Of a DNA stretch of 32,706 nt, positions 14,375 to 23,809 are shown in pieces. Position numbers and translations under genes: made by a program. Under the pieces are notes generated by a model. It searched no databases, was not told the origin of the DNA, and was given only the letters and a program-made list of their open reading frames with translations. The stretch lies in the IMG/VR virus record IMGVR_UViG_3300020205_003204, positions 1 to 32,706 of that record; one strand, given 5' to 3'. The first letter of the stretch is position 1. Every line of letters begins with the position of its first letter. Source of the stretch: a virus.

Positions 14375-15940
14375 TTATAGTAGCTGTGTTGGGCATCCGT
14401 TGTAGGCAAGCATTCCGTCTACAATCAAAAGTCCAAATGGGTCTCTGTAGAACAAATATGTTGTTGTTTCTTTTTCTACAACAGTAATTGATTCAACCAA
14501 AAGATCCTCAAAGTCTGTGTGCGCTGCAGGAGACGCAATTATTATATCTCCTACTTCAATTTCAGAAACAGACTTAAATATAAATTTATTATTTCTATTT
14601 ATTAAAATTACTTCAGATAAAGATAATTCTTTACTAGAGTCTTCATTAAAATATATAGTTTTTGTTTTAAGATCTGTTTTTATATCTGTAAGTTTAGATA
14701 AATTAAATGTTACATTATGTAACCCTTCAGAATTCCACTCAGAAATAATATCTGTACACTTATCAGAAACATATCCAAGAGAACAATTTAAATCTCCAAT
14801 AGGCATGGTATCAAAATTAGCCGTAATTAAATTTTCTCCTATTTCTATATCTTTTGCTTTTTTATATCCATCCTCTGTTAACACTAATGTGTTTTCTGGA
14901 ATACAAAATGCTGGTGGGCCGAAGAATCTTGGTGGTGAGAAGAAGAAGGGTGGAGCAAAGAATCTTGGTGGTGAGAAGAATCTTGGTGGTGAGAAGAACG
15001 ATGGTGGGCCGAAGAAAGATGGTGGGCCGAAGAACGATGGTGGGCCGAAGAATAGTGGTGGGGAAAAGAACGCTGGTGGTCCGAAAAATCCTGGTGGGCC
15101 GAAGAATAGTGGTGGGGAAAAGAATCCTGGTGGGCCGAAGAACGATGGTGGGCCGAAGAATAGTGGTGGGGAAAAGAATCCTGGTGGGCCGAAGAATAGT
15201 GGTGGGGAAAAGAATAATGGTGGAGCAAAGAATAGTGGCGGGGAAAAGAATAATGGTGGAGAGAAGAAAGTAGTAATTGAGTTAGTAGAGGCAGGCAGTG
15301 ACTCTCCATTAGCATTTATAGCCTTAACCGTATAAGTTTGTGTTGTACCCATAGTTTCTCTAATATCAATAGTAGTTGCGGGTACATTTACAAAATACGA
15401 AGGACCTAGGCCTCCTGGTTGAGAAGATGTGTCAGATGAATAAACTGAATAAACCACTATTGGTTTTCCTCCAGTTGCTGGAGCTGTCCAAGAAACAGTA
15501 TCCTGCCCGCGTTGTCCTGGGGTAGTAGTTTGGTCACCTGCCGTGCTATGACCTGGACCAGTTGTTGTAGATACTGCGGTTGCGCTTATAGGGGCCTGAG
15601 GAACTGTTGTAGCAATAACTGGGTCGGAAGCAACAGATGGATTTGATGTTCCATTTGCATTAATTGCAGTTACTGTCCAAGTATAGGATACGCCTGATTG
15701 CAATCCTATAACCGTTATTGGGCTAGATGTTCCAACTTCAGTATAATTTCCAGGCGTTGAAACAACAGTATATGAAGTTACGGCTGCTTGCCCTGATGGA
15801 TAAGTAAAAGAAATAGTGTGTGATCCATTATTGTATGGTCGGTCTACTCCGACATCTACTGCAGTAGGTTTATTTGGACTAGCTGGTGTGTCAAAATCTC
15901 CAGCTAATTGACCAGACTTCTTTCCGCTTCTTTTACCCAT
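14375..15940 (-). CDS. FN3 - (FFxPPx)20 - Hint domain virion protein
   Basis: A 521-residue protein started at ATG 15940 behind AGGAG; the longer frame to 16018 lacks a site and overlaps the neighbour. Residues 21-112 and 115-222 are fibronectin type III-like (VTSYTVVSTPG, YTWTVTAINANGTSNPS, YTVKAINANGESLPAS). Residues 225-344 are 20 perfect FFxPPx hexads. From C346 a Hint (intein/hedgehog-type) domain begins: CIPENTLVLTEDGYKKAKDI is the A block, FKSVSEIEVGDIIIAS the B-block end and YLFYRDPFGLLIVDGMLAYN the C-terminal block with N514. The usual B-block TxxH reads SLSE (440-443) and the penultimate His is Tyr513, so processing may be altered. It is probably a displayed fibre or surface protein. 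Confidence 0.8.
   Translation of the reverse strand: MGKRSGKKSGQLAGDFDTPASPNKPTAVDVGVDRPYNNGSHTISFTYPSGQAAVTSYTVVSTPGNYTEVGTSSPITVIGLQSGVSYTWTVTAINANGTSNPSVASDPVIATTVPQAPISATAVSTTTGPGHSTAGDQTTTPGQRGQDTVSWTAPATGGKPIVVYSVYSSDTSSQPGGLGPSYFVNVPATTIDIRETMGTTQTYTVKAINANGESLPASTNSITTFFSPPLFFSPPLFFAPPLFFSPPLFFGPPGFFSPPLFFGPPSFFGPPGFFSPPLFFGPPGFFGPPAFFSPPLFFGPPSFFGPPSFFGPPSFFSPPRFFSPPRFFAPPFFFSPPRFFGPPAFCIPENTLVLTEDGYKKAKDIEIGENLITANFDTMPIGDLNCSLGYVSDKCTDIISEWNSEGLHNVTFNLSKLTDIKTDLKTKTIYFNEDSSKELSLSEVILINRNNKFIFKSVSEIEVGDIIIASPAAHTDFEDLLVESITVVEKETTTYLFYRDPFGLLIVDGMLAYNGCPTQLL
14909..15268 (-). repeat. 20 tandem 18-bp units encoding FFxPPx
   Basis: Minus-strand 18-bp units with codons for Phe-Phe-(Ser/Gly/Ala)-Pro-Pro-x, 20 in a row without interruption. 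x is Leu, Gly, Ser, Ala, Arg or Phe. Neighbouring units share DNA variants, as expected from unequal exchange. The array ends one Phe before the Cys of the Hint domain. The plus-strand frames opened by the repeat are shadows. Confidence 0.95.
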
Positions 15941-15948
15941 TTTTTCTC

Positions 15949-16449
15949 CTATGCCGTTAAATCGCCAAAAAGCAACCAAGTATTTGGCGCTCTTTTTAAT
16001 AATGTTGCAACAGACCATTTTTGTCTTAATTGCTTTCCTGGTGTTGCATTAATTGTAACACCTGATGATGCTACAACTGTAGTTTGACCAGAATTTGCTT
16101 GAATTATATCTATAGTAGTTCCAACAGGAAAGTTTGTTACGCTATCCAAAGGAACAGTTAAAGTATTTGCAGCGACATTATTCATTTCAATTATACTATC
16201 TCTATCGTCTAAAGACGAAAGGATGTAATTAAAATATTTAACTTTAATTTCAGTTAATGAAGGAGTTCCCTGCTTTGACTGGATTCCATCTGCAAAATAT
16301 ACTACACCTTTTGAAAGGTCTAGGTTACCTAGCAGCCTTGTGTTTCCAGCCAAAGAGGTCACACCATTAAATCCCGCTGAATCAGAAGAGACTAGAGACT
16401 TGACTTCAATAGCATCGTCGTAATTGACTTTAGCTTTATTGATAGACAA
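15949..16449 (-). CDS. Virion structural protein, fibre-associated
   Basis: A 166-residue protein with a TTG start at 16449 behind AAGGAGAAC. It has a short N-terminal part resembling other fibre starts here (NTRLLGNLDLSKGVVYFADG), then VKYFNYILSSLDDRDSIIEM and a C-terminal beta domain: VGTTIDIIQANSGQTTVVAS, then GVTINATPGKQLRQKWSVAT and WLLFGDLTA. This ending is a common phage fibre/baseplate domain in which a noise-free position ends in W.L.GDL. It lies between the 1074-residue fibre gene and the FN3-Hint gene with short gaps, so it is probably co-expressed with both. The exact role is unknown. Confidence 0.6.
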   Translation of the reverse strand: MSINKAKVNYDDAIEVKSLVSSDSAGFNGVTSLAGNTRLLGNLDLSKGVVYFADGIQSKQGTPSLTEIKVKYFNYILSSLDDRDSIIEMNNVAANTLTVPLDSVTNFPVGTTIDIIQANSGQTTVVASSGVTINATPGKQLRQKWSVATLLKRAPNTWLLFGDLTA

Positions 16450-16461
16450 TTTGTGTTCTCC

Positions 16462-19400
16462 TTATGCCTGAGCTTCTGTCCAAGATAATCTTGAGAATAC
16501 TGATACTGTGCTGGAACCAAGATTTGTTACCTGAACTGTAAGTACGTCTGGTCCATCTGGATAGACATTTGTATTGGCAGCAGATCCGCCACCACCTAGA
16601 ATTGCATTTCCAAGATCACGAACTTGACCTAGATCTACTGAGTTTGCACCAGTTCCTACGAAGAATCCTGCAGTGGTTTCACCACCAGATACCGTTGTAG
16701 TTCCACCAGCAAAGTCCGCAATTTGTGCTAATGAAGAGTTAACTGCACTAGCAGCATTTCCAACTGCATTTGTCCAAGTTGTTCCTGAGCTTATTGTACC
16801 ATTTAGAATTGCTGTTACTAAAAGGTTAGCGTTTGCTGTAGTTGTTGTTACATCAAGTGCTCTTAATGTAAGCTGCATTCTGTTTACAATTTCACGTGCA
16901 CCAAATGCTGCAGCAATACCGTTATCTACTGAAGGAGCTACACGAATTGCCATAAGAGCTTTTGTTTGTCCTGCGGTAAGAGATGTTGCAGTTCTCTGTC
17001 CATATGTAAAGACGAGAGACTTATCGTCATCAAAGCGGCCATCCATAATAACTGATGTTCCCCAGTGTGAAATTGATGCTGCAAATGTTGGGAATGCTAA
17101 TTCAACACATGTTGGTGCTGTCTCAGAATATGTAAACAATTGAGCTGATGTTGCGCCCATTGGAACAAATATCACTCCAGTTGGATTTGCAGAAAGTGCT
17201 GCTTGTGAGAAAGTTACATCTGTACCATTAATTTTAGAAACATATGTTCCTTCAGGGAAAGCTGTAGAAATTACTCTCATACCTACTTGTAGGTTTGTTA
17301 CTGTAACTCCAGCAGCGCTGTTAGAACCTACTGCAATTGTAATAGATGCACTTGCTTCTCCAGATTTTCCTCTTGTTAGACCAGTAAATGTGCCAGATGT
17401 TGCTCCTCCGCTGAATGTAACGTTTCCGCTAACTGCAGAAGTGTTTGCAACTGATAAAGTAATAACTGTGCCATTAACATTTGTAATTGTTGATCCATAA
17501 CCAATACCTGTACCAGATGCGGCCATTCCAACAACTAATCCTGAATTTGATGCAACAACAATTGTACCCACACCGCTTGTGCCTGTAGCTGTAGTTGTAT
17601 AAATACCTGTTGATTGTGTTTTACCAGTGTAATTTACATACTCATAAGTTGATGCGTTTCTAATTACAAGTGTTCCAGCGTCTGGAAATCTTGTTGTATC
17701 TGCAACTGAAAGTGCTGAGTCTGTAGTTAATACGTCTACTTTTGTAAATGTATATGGAGGTGTTGTTGTAGATTCATATCTTCCTGGAAGGTTTCCAGAA
17801 CGCATATATGCCTCTGTATTAGCATTGTTGTTAGGCATTTTGTGTACATAAACAACATTACCCTTTGGTCCTCTTACACCCCATCTTACGAAACCTGCGC
17901 CATACCATGTATAGTCAATATAGAACATCTGCATTTTACCTAAGTCTAGGTTATATTGTGATGGTCCTGTTCCGTCTAGTTTATCAATATTAAATTGTGA
18001 TTGAGAAATACGAACTTCCTGAGTTTTTGAGACTATTGCATAATCTGTAGTAGTACCACGATATGCAGGAGTAATTGTCATAGAAGTGTTAGATGCAATA
18101 TCTTGAACCTTATAAGACTGTCCTCTAATTACAATAAAATCTCCTGGGGCAAGTTGCTTTGCAAAATATGTTGGAAATGTTCCAGATGTTTGTGTAACAA
18201 GTCCTGTTCCATTTGTTACACTGATTTTTCCAGAAAGCTGGAAAGTAGAAGATCTTTTAACAGCATATAGTTGGTTTCCATCGTATTCAAAGAATAAACC
18301 ATTTTGGCTATCAAATCCGCCAAGCCTGTTTTGGCATCCTGTCCAGCTTTCTACTGATGCATAGAATGGCCCAGTAGCAATAGATGTTGCTGGTGTAGAA
18401 GTTGGTGTATACTGAAATTTATCAAAACCAATTATACTTGTAATAGTATAAGTACCATTAAACTGATACTGATCGCATCCACCAATTTTAACAACTGTTC
18501 CTGGCTGTATGTTATGCTTTTCTTTTGTTTGAACCGTAACAACAGATCCGTCCCAAGTAAGGGAATCAATTCCTGCGTATGGTTTTAAAATTGTTCCAGA
18601 TGAAAACTGAAGTCCTTTACCTGACTGGTAGCGGAAATAACGTCTTGTCTGTCTAATTGCTGAAGCATAATTTGATCCAGAATTAGTTCCAAAAATAACT
18701 CCACCGTCTGCTGGTCTATGCATAAATGCTGCTTGTGGTCTTACATAAATTTGACCTGTAGTAATTGTTCCTGTTGGAATTGCCTCAGCATAATATGAAA
18801 ATGATGTAGAGCTATGAATTTGTGCAACTTCCATATTACCATTTGGTGTATTTGTTGATGCGTTAGTACCAGTAACCACAATTTCATTTCCTAAAGCTAA
18901 TCCGTGAGGAATTGTTGTTGTTACAGTAATTTTTCTTCCAGAATATGTCATTGTTGGAGTTCCGCCAATTTGTGCACCAGTAAATAATGCTCCTGTAGAA
19001 ACTATTGTTTTGTTTGCATCAAAGATTGCTGTGATTTGAGTTGTATTTATTGCTGATGCTGTATATGTAAAGGAAGATCCTCCGCCACCAGACTCTACAA
19101 TAAAGTTACCATTTGCTGCCTGCAGATATGTGTCTTGAACAACAATTGGAGTATTATTTGCTGGAGATGTACCTGATGCAAGTGTTACTGTGACTGTCTT
19201 AGATCCATTAGCCATTGCAATTCCTGAAATATTTGCAATTTGTGTTGGGCTTGTATAAGAAAATGGTCTATTGTTATAAAGACCAAGGTTTTCCCACTTT
19301 GAAATCTGTGTACCGTATTCAAAATCGGTATCGATAAGAGACTGTGGCGTTGTTACTCTTAATTTATTAGTTGCGTCTAGCAGTGATTCTGCTGGCTCAA

Positions 19401-19686
19401 ATTTTTCAGCATATTCATCAATTGTAAATGAAAGCTTGTCTGTTGAAAGCATTGCTGCTGTATTGTAACTTAATACAATTGTGGTAGACTCGTTTAAGCT
19501 TGCATCTGTATTTGTGATGTATGATGTTGCCTTTAAGCTTGGGTCTGAGAAGTTATAAATAACTTGATTGGATGTTACATTTGTAATAAGCAACAATCTT
19601 TCTCTCAAAATTGTCTTTGGAATTACAACCGTATTTGATGAGGGTGTAAATGTATATGCTGTTTCTAATAAAATTTTTCTTGCCAT
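16462..19686 (-). CDS. Large virion structural / fibre protein, 1074 residues
   Basis: A 1074-residue protein with AGGAG ten bases before the ATG. The N-terminus (about 1-110) is a beta domain with LRERLLLITNVTSNQVIYNF. Several ubiquitin-like small repeats follow: TVTTTIPHGLALGNEIVVTG and VVTVQTKEKHNIQPGTVVKI are two copies of a beta-strand unit seen in phage baseplate proteins. Residues near 345-370 (RYFRYQSGKGLQFSSGTIL) match a segment common in large structural proteins of aquatic phages. The 680-850 part is Gly/Thr/Ser-rich with further strand repeats. No enzyme motif is seen. Its size and position suggest a baseplate spike or long fibre trunk. Confidence 0.7.
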   Translation of the reverse strand: MARKILLETAYTFTPSSNTVVIPKTILRERLLLITNVTSNQVIYNFSDPSLKATSYITNTDASLNESTTIVLSYNTAAMLSTDKLSFTIDEYAEKFEPAESLLDATNKLRVTTPQSLIDTDFEYGTQISKWENLGLYNNRPFSYTSPTQIANISGIAMANGSKTVTVTLASGTSPANNTPIVVQDTYLQAANGNFIVESGGGGSSFTYTASAINTTQITAIFDANKTIVSTGALFTGAQIGGTPTMTYSGRKITVTTTIPHGLALGNEIVVTGTNASTNTPNGNMEVAQIHSSTSFSYYAEAIPTGTITTGQIYVRPQAAFMHRPADGGVIFGTNSGSNYASAIRQTRRYFRYQSGKGLQFSSGTILKPYAGIDSLTWDGSVVTVQTKEKHNIQPGTVVKIGGCDQYQFNGTYTITSIIGFDKFQYTPTSTPATSIATGPFYASVESWTGCQNRLGGFDSQNGLFFEYDGNQLYAVKRSSTFQLSGKISVTNGTGLVTQTSGTFPTYFAKQLAPGDFIVIRGQSYKVQDIASNTSMTITPAYRGTTTDYAIVSKTQEVRISQSQFNIDKLDGTGPSQYNLDLGKMQMFYIDYTWYGAGFVRWGVRGPKGNVVYVHKMPNNNANTEAYMRSGNLPGRYESTTTPPYTFTKVDVLTTDSALSVADTTRFPDAGTLVIRNASTYEYVNYTGKTQSTGIYTTTATGTSGVGTIVVASNSGLVVGMAASGTGIGYGSTITNVNGTVITLSVANTSAVSGNVTFSGGATSGTFTGLTRGKSGEASASITIAVGSNSAAGVTVTNLQVGMRVISTAFPEGTYVSKINGTDVTFSQAALSANPTGVIFVPMGATSAQLFTYSETAPTCVELAFPTFAASISHWGTSVIMDGRFDDDKSLVFTYGQRTATSLTAGQTKALMAIRVAPSVDNGIAAAFGAREIVNRMQLTLRALDVTTTTANANLLVTAILNGTISSGTTWTNAVGNAASAVNSSLAQIADFAGGTTTVSGGETTAGFFVGTGANSVDLGQVRDLGNAILGGGGSAANTNVYPDGPDVLTVQVTNLGSSTVSVFSRLSWTEAQA

Positions 19687-19691
19687 TTGCG

Positions 19692-22160
19692 TTACGCTCC
19701 TAGTAATATATCTGTTGCTCTGAACGGATATCTTGATTTTTCTAAAGTATTGCTTGTCTTGCCTGACATAAGCCTTGCATCAAATGTAGAACCTGTTGGA
19801 ACTGGTTCTCCGAATTGCATATATCCTTGTGAGTCTATATAAAATCCATCTGGCACAATTGGCGACAACCAATGGTTATCTTGATTACCCAACATTTGAA
19901 TTATACCATTAATGTTAACCAAAAGTCTAAGGGGATTTGAAATTGTTATTTGTGTTCCCCCCACCTTTGGAATAAATCTGGTATTTGAGCCATTAAAATC
20001 AGTGCTTACGTCATCTAAGGGCACTATTTCTAAACGCTCATTTGTATATATTCTTTCTGTTGCTGCTTTTGCAGTTGCTTCCGCAGCTGATTTTGTATCT
20101 GTATATAATTTTGTTGCCGCTTGAGAATTTGTTGTTGGTTCTGGAACAGTAATATCACCAGTAAGAGTAAGATTGCTAAATGATGAAAATGTACCACCAG
20201 ATGTTATTGAAACTCCGCCTATTGTTGGTGCAGTATAAGATGCAGGAATAACAGCCCAGCTAGCAGTGTTTCCATCTGTTGTTAAAAATTTTCCTGAATT
20301 AGATGTTTGAGCAGGAAGTGTAATTGGAGCGGCAGCCCAAGTTGGAACACCAGATGCTAATGTTAATATTTGTCCGTTATCTGCAGCTGAAAGCTTAGAA
20401 AGAGTATTTGTAGCAGAAGCGTAAATTATGTCACCAGTTGCATATGATTGCAATCCAGTTCCGCCTTTTGCTGGCAAAATGTAATCGGCGTTCCAGGTAC
20501 CAGCAGTAACATTTCCTAATGAAACTATTGCTGTAGATCCAGGGAATGTGGATATGGCTGTATTTTCTACATTGCCTAATCCTACTTTGCTGCTATCTAA
20601 AGATAGCCATGTTGGATTTGAATATGATCCTGTTGTATAAACACCATTTGTTACCGTTGCTGCGTTGCCAGTAGTAGAACCAGATGAACCAGTTACATTA
20701 CCTGTTACGTCACCAGTTAGATTACCAGTAAATGTTCCTGCTATTGTTCCTGTTCCTGATATTGTTGGAGATGATATTAATGCACCTGATGGAATTGTTA
20801 CTGTTCCAGTAAATGTTGGTGATGCAATAGGAGCTTTAGTTCCTACTAACGTAGTTAAAGCAGTAGTTGCTGTATCATCTGCAACCATTAAATCTTGTAA
20901 TTCTTTTAGTGTGTCATATGCTGCGCTTGCGCCATTTGTTAGATCTGATACTACAGACTTAACATATGCAGTGGTTGCAATCTGTGTTGTATTTGTTGAA
21001 GAAATTGCTGTTGGCGCTGTTGGTACTCCAGTTAAATCTGGGCTTGCAAGTGTTGCAAATCCTGAAATACTTGCACCTGATGGAATTGTTACTGCGCCAG
21101 TAAAGGTAGGAGAAGCAATTGGTGCATATGTTGTAGAGGCTGTTGTTGAAGATAATTTGTCATTTATCTGTGTTTGAATAGAACTAGTAACACCATCAAG
21201 ATATCCTATCTCTGTATCTGTTACATTTAAAATACGGGACTGAATTGTTGTTAGGTCTACTGAAATTGCACCTGATGTATCTGAATAAGTAAGACCACTT
21301 CCTACAACATTTCCTACTGCATCTTGTGCCGCTTCATTAAAGTCTGAAATTGTTTGAGCTATTTGTTGGCCTGTGTGATTAACACGATCTAATGGGTTTG
21401 TTTCTAATTTAGATAATGAAATTGCTGCTGAGCTATTAATGTCAATATTTAAAATTGTTCCATCTAAAATCATTCCAGAAGTTACTGTTCCTGCTGGAAG
21501 AGTTACTGTTCCAGTAAAAGTTGGGGAAGCCAAATTAGATTTAAGGTCAAGTGCTGTTTGCGTTGCTGTTGAAATTGGTTTATTAATATCTTCTACGTTA
21601 TCTACGTTACCAAGACCAACCATAGATTTTGTAATACCGCTAACAGTTCCAGTAAATGTTGGTGATGCAAGTGGAGCATAAGTTGTTGCTGCCGTAGCAG
21701 AGGCAAGTTTAAGATCAAGGGCAGTTTGAGTTGCTACTGAAACTGGTTTGTTTGCATCTGTTGTGTTATCAACGTTAGCAAGGCCTACATCAGACTTTGT
21801 AATACCAGTTGGAGTATTTATAGCTGGTGATGTTAAAGTTTTATTGGTAAGAGTCTGTGATCCTGTTAAAGTAGCAACTGTAGAATCTATGTCTAATGTT
21901 ATTGTATTTGCTGTATCATCATAAACTTTATCTAAACCAACGCCAGCAACAATTGCTGAGTTAACAGAATCTTGTGCAAGTTCTGCTAGTTCTGATGGAA
22001 GTACGTTAATATACGGTCTTGCTGACCATGTAGCAGAGCCATTACCTATTTTAACTTTTAAGGTATCTGTCTCAACTCCCATTTCTCCATTACCAAGAAT
22101 AGGGTTTACTGAGGACCAATTTGCTGCCGTATCTCTACGAAGTTGAATTCTAACTGCCAC
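19692..22160 (-). CDS. Tail fibre protein with Mtd-like N-terminus
   Basis: An 822-residue protein from GTG 22160. This start is preferred over the ATGs at 22166, 22175 and 22178 because GGAGGT (22168-22173) lies seven bases before it. It opens VAVRIQLRRDTAANWSSVNP, then GNGEMGVETDTLKVKIGNGS, a widespread fibre-tip attachment domain. The middle carries many repeats (ASPTFTGTV, and VGLANVDNTTDANKPVSVAT, which recurs as VGLGNVDNVEDINKP). The trunk ends in a helix (AAEATAKAATERIYT) and the C-terminal head domain (NPLRLLVNINGIIQMLGNQD) follows. It overlaps the end of the 73-residue gene upstream. Host attachment is likely. Confidence 0.8.
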   Translation of the reverse strand: MAVRIQLRRDTAANWSSVNPILGNGEMGVETDTLKVKIGNGSATWSARPYINVLPSELAELAQDSVNSAIVAGVGLDKVYDDTANTITLDIDSTVATLTGSQTLTNKTLTSPAINTPTGITKSDVGLANVDNTTDANKPVSVATQTALDLKLASATAATTYAPLASPTFTGTVSGITKSMVGLGNVDNVEDINKPISTATQTALDLKSNLASPTFTGTVTLPAGTVTSGMILDGTILNIDINSSAAISLSKLETNPLDRVNHTGQQIAQTISDFNEAAQDAVGNVVGSGLTYSDTSGAISVDLTTIQSRILNVTDTEIGYLDGVTSSIQTQINDKLSSTTASTTYAPIASPTFTGAVTIPSGASISGFATLASPDLTGVPTAPTAISSTNTTQIATTAYVKSVVSDLTNGASAAYDTLKELQDLMVADDTATTALTTLVGTKAPIASPTFTGTVTIPSGALISSPTISGTGTIAGTFTGNLTGDVTGNVTGSSGSTTGNAATVTNGVYTTGSYSNPTWLSLDSSKVGLGNVENTAISTFPGSTAIVSLGNVTAGTWNADYILPAKGGTGLQSYATGDIIYASATNTLSKLSAADNGQILTLASGVPTWAAAPITLPAQTSNSGKFLTTDGNTASWAVIPASYTAPTIGGVSITSGGTFSSFSNLTLTGDITVPEPTTNSQAATKLYTDTKSAAEATAKAATERIYTNERLEIVPLDDVSTDFNGSNTRFIPKVGGTQITISNPLRLLVNINGIIQMLGNQDNHWLSPIVPDGFYIDSQGYMQFGEPVPTGSTFDARLMSGKTSNTLEKSRYPFRATDILLGA

Positions 22161-22371
22161 TTGCATTACCTCCATCATAGAAATCCATATAATCTGAAGA
22201 AGCTAATCCACCCTCAACTTGCGATGCGCTGCTTCCAACTGCATTCCATGTAGTACCGTTATAAACTTTTATAGCATCTTCTACAATATTATAATATATT
22301 GCACCTAACGTTCCAACGGGGTCAGTATTTAGTGAAAGTAGCCCCGTTGGTGTTAGGAATTGTTTTGCCAT
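22150..22371 (-). CDS. Small fibre-module protein
   Basis: A 73-residue protein with a ribosome site GGATAAT just before the ATG. MAKQFLTPTGLLSLNTDPVG, then GAIYYNIVEDAIKVYNGTTW resembles the first 45 residues of the 473-residue fibre gene upstream (LNPVTGQIYYNTTENTMYYY). It is therefore one copy of the short YYN...YNG.W attachment unit without the long trunk. It ends in GGNASGS and overlaps the start of the next fibre. It may be an independent small cap, or a former fibre N-terminus reduced by recombination. Confidence 0.6.
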   Translation of the reverse strand: MAKQFLTPTGLLSLNTDPVGTLGAIYYNIVEDAIKVYNGTTWNAVGSSASQVEGGLASSDYMDFYDGGNASGS

Positions 22372-22374
22372 TTA

Positions 22375-23796
22375 TTATCCTACAATAACCACTCTGTATG
22401 CACCAGCTGTTGGGGCTGCGGCAAATGTTAGTGTTACTTGTGAAGTAGAAGTTAAATCAACATCTACTTCAACTTGATTATATGGAGAGGCTGTAGCAAA
22501 TACCTGTGCTGTTACATCTCTTGTTCCCAAGTTATGTGTAGCTATAAATGTAAATGGGGCTTCGGCTGTTGTTGTTATATCTGCAGCAAATTTTCTAGCA
22601 ATTGAATGATAATTTGTACCATCATTTGTAAGTGTCCACTTATCTGATGCTTCATTCCAAAGCACTTCTACATCTGCAGATGTTCCGCGTTCTACACGAA
22701 TACCAGCATCAACTGTTGGGGCTCCTGTAAAGTCAGTATTAAGATTAATCTTATTATCAACAATATTTACTGTTTCGGTATTTACTGAGTTAATTGTTCC
22801 AGTTACGTTTAAGTTACCGCCAACTGTAAGGTTGTTAGTAATTGTTACGTCATTTGGAAGACCAATTGTTACTGCTGAATTTTCTGAACCAGATCCTGAA
22901 ACTTCAACCTCATTTGCTGTTCCAGCAATAGTTGCAATATAGTTTCCAGTTGTCTGTGTGGCAAGGTTAACATTTTTAATTGTTACCGCACCAGATGTTA
23001 CTGTGAAGTCTGCATCTGCGAAAGAAGCAACACCTTTATTAGTTGTGCTTGCGTCTTCTCCAGCTACTGTTATTGATGTTCCAGCGTGTGTTACATCAAC
23101 TCCTTCTCCGCCAAGAATTGATAAGCCGTGTCCTGATGGAGTTAATGCTCCAGAGTCAGTTGTAACTGTTTTAACAACAGTATCTTCTAGTTCTACGTGT
23201 CCATCTGTTGTATTAAAATCATCTGAATTAAATGAGGCAACACCCTTGTTGCTAGTAGAAGCATCTTCTCCAGCAATTGTAATTGTGTTATCTGTTACAG
23301 TTGTATTGATTCCTTCGCCTGCGGCAAATGTCAATGTATCTGTTAAAAGATTTACTGTGTCTGCTGTTCCAGATTCTGCAGCAATTGAAAGGTTAGTTGC
23401 TACGCTTACTGTTCCTGCTGCAGTCAAACGACCTTGAGCATCTACTGTAAATGTAGGAATTGCTGTTGTTGAACCATAAGAGCCTGCTGTTACTGCAGTA
23501 TTATCTAAATCTAAAGTAAGTATTCCAGTAGTATCATTATAGGTTGCAGTAAGCGCAACTCCGCCAGTAACGGATGCACCAATTACATCTTGAGTAACCT
23601 CTGTTGATCCAGCCATTGGCATCCATGGACCATTTGGTGAAGATAGTCCATTGTAATAATACATCGTGTTTTCGGTTGTATTATAATAAATTTGTCCTGT
23701 TACTGGGTTCAGTGGCGCAGTAGCAAGCCCTTGAATTCTAGCGTTGTGAAGCTCATTCTTATTTAGATTGATATCAGTTAAAAACGTTCTTGCCAT
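22375..23796 (-). CDS. Tail fibre protein with duplicated middle domain
   Basis: A 473-residue protein with AAAGGAG ten bases before the ATG. Residues 1-60 are an attachment unit (LNPVTGQIYYNTTENTMYYY, then NG..PWMPM). Residues about 150-270 hold two copies of one domain: ITIAGEDASTSNKGVASFNS in the first and ITVAGEDASTTNKGVASFAD in the second. NNLTVGGNLNVTGTINSVNT (about 325-344) is the beta-helical stalk typical of fibres of aquatic myo- and siphoviruses. The C-terminal domain includes HNLGTRDVTAQVFATASPYN, also seen in the 145-residue neighbour (HNLGYNPNVTVKSS). A trimeric fibre is likely. Confidence 0.75.
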   Translation of the reverse strand: MARTFLTDINLNKNELHNARIQGLATAPLNPVTGQIYYNTTENTMYYYNGLSSPNGPWMPMAGSTEVTQDVIGASVTGGVALTATYNDTTGILTLDLDNTAVTAGSYGSTTAIPTFTVDAQGRLTAAGTVSVATNLSIAAESGTADTVNLLTDTLTFAAGEGINTTVTDNTITIAGEDASTSNKGVASFNSDDFNTTDGHVELEDTVVKTVTTDSGALTPSGHGLSILGGEGVDVTHAGTSITVAGEDASTTNKGVASFADADFTVTSGAVTIKNVNLATQTTGNYIATIAGTANEVEVSGSGSENSAVTIGLPNDVTITNNLTVGGNLNVTGTINSVNTETVNIVDNKINLNTDFTGAPTVDAGIRVERGTSADVEVLWNEASDKWTLTNDGTNYHSIARKFAADITTTAEAPFTFIATHNLGTRDVTAQVFATASPYNQVEVDVDLTSTSQVTLTFAAAPTAGAYRVVIVG

Positions 23797-23809
23797 TTTC
23801 TATTCTCCT

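Noticed and set aside
14909-15268. Possible CRISPR array because of regularly spaced repeats
   Set aside because: The units are contiguous 18-bp coding repeats without spacers and keep one reading frame.
14517-15335. Long plus-strand frames across the FFxPPx array (272 and 139 residues) and another minus frame (143 residues)
   Set aside because: They arise because the 18-bp repeat has no stops in several frames. They have no ribosome sites and oppose a well-supported gene.
20665-21177. 170-residue plus-strand frame in the fibre gene
   Set aside because: Shadow of the repeat-rich fibre gene, Val/Pro/Ala-rich and without a ribosome site.
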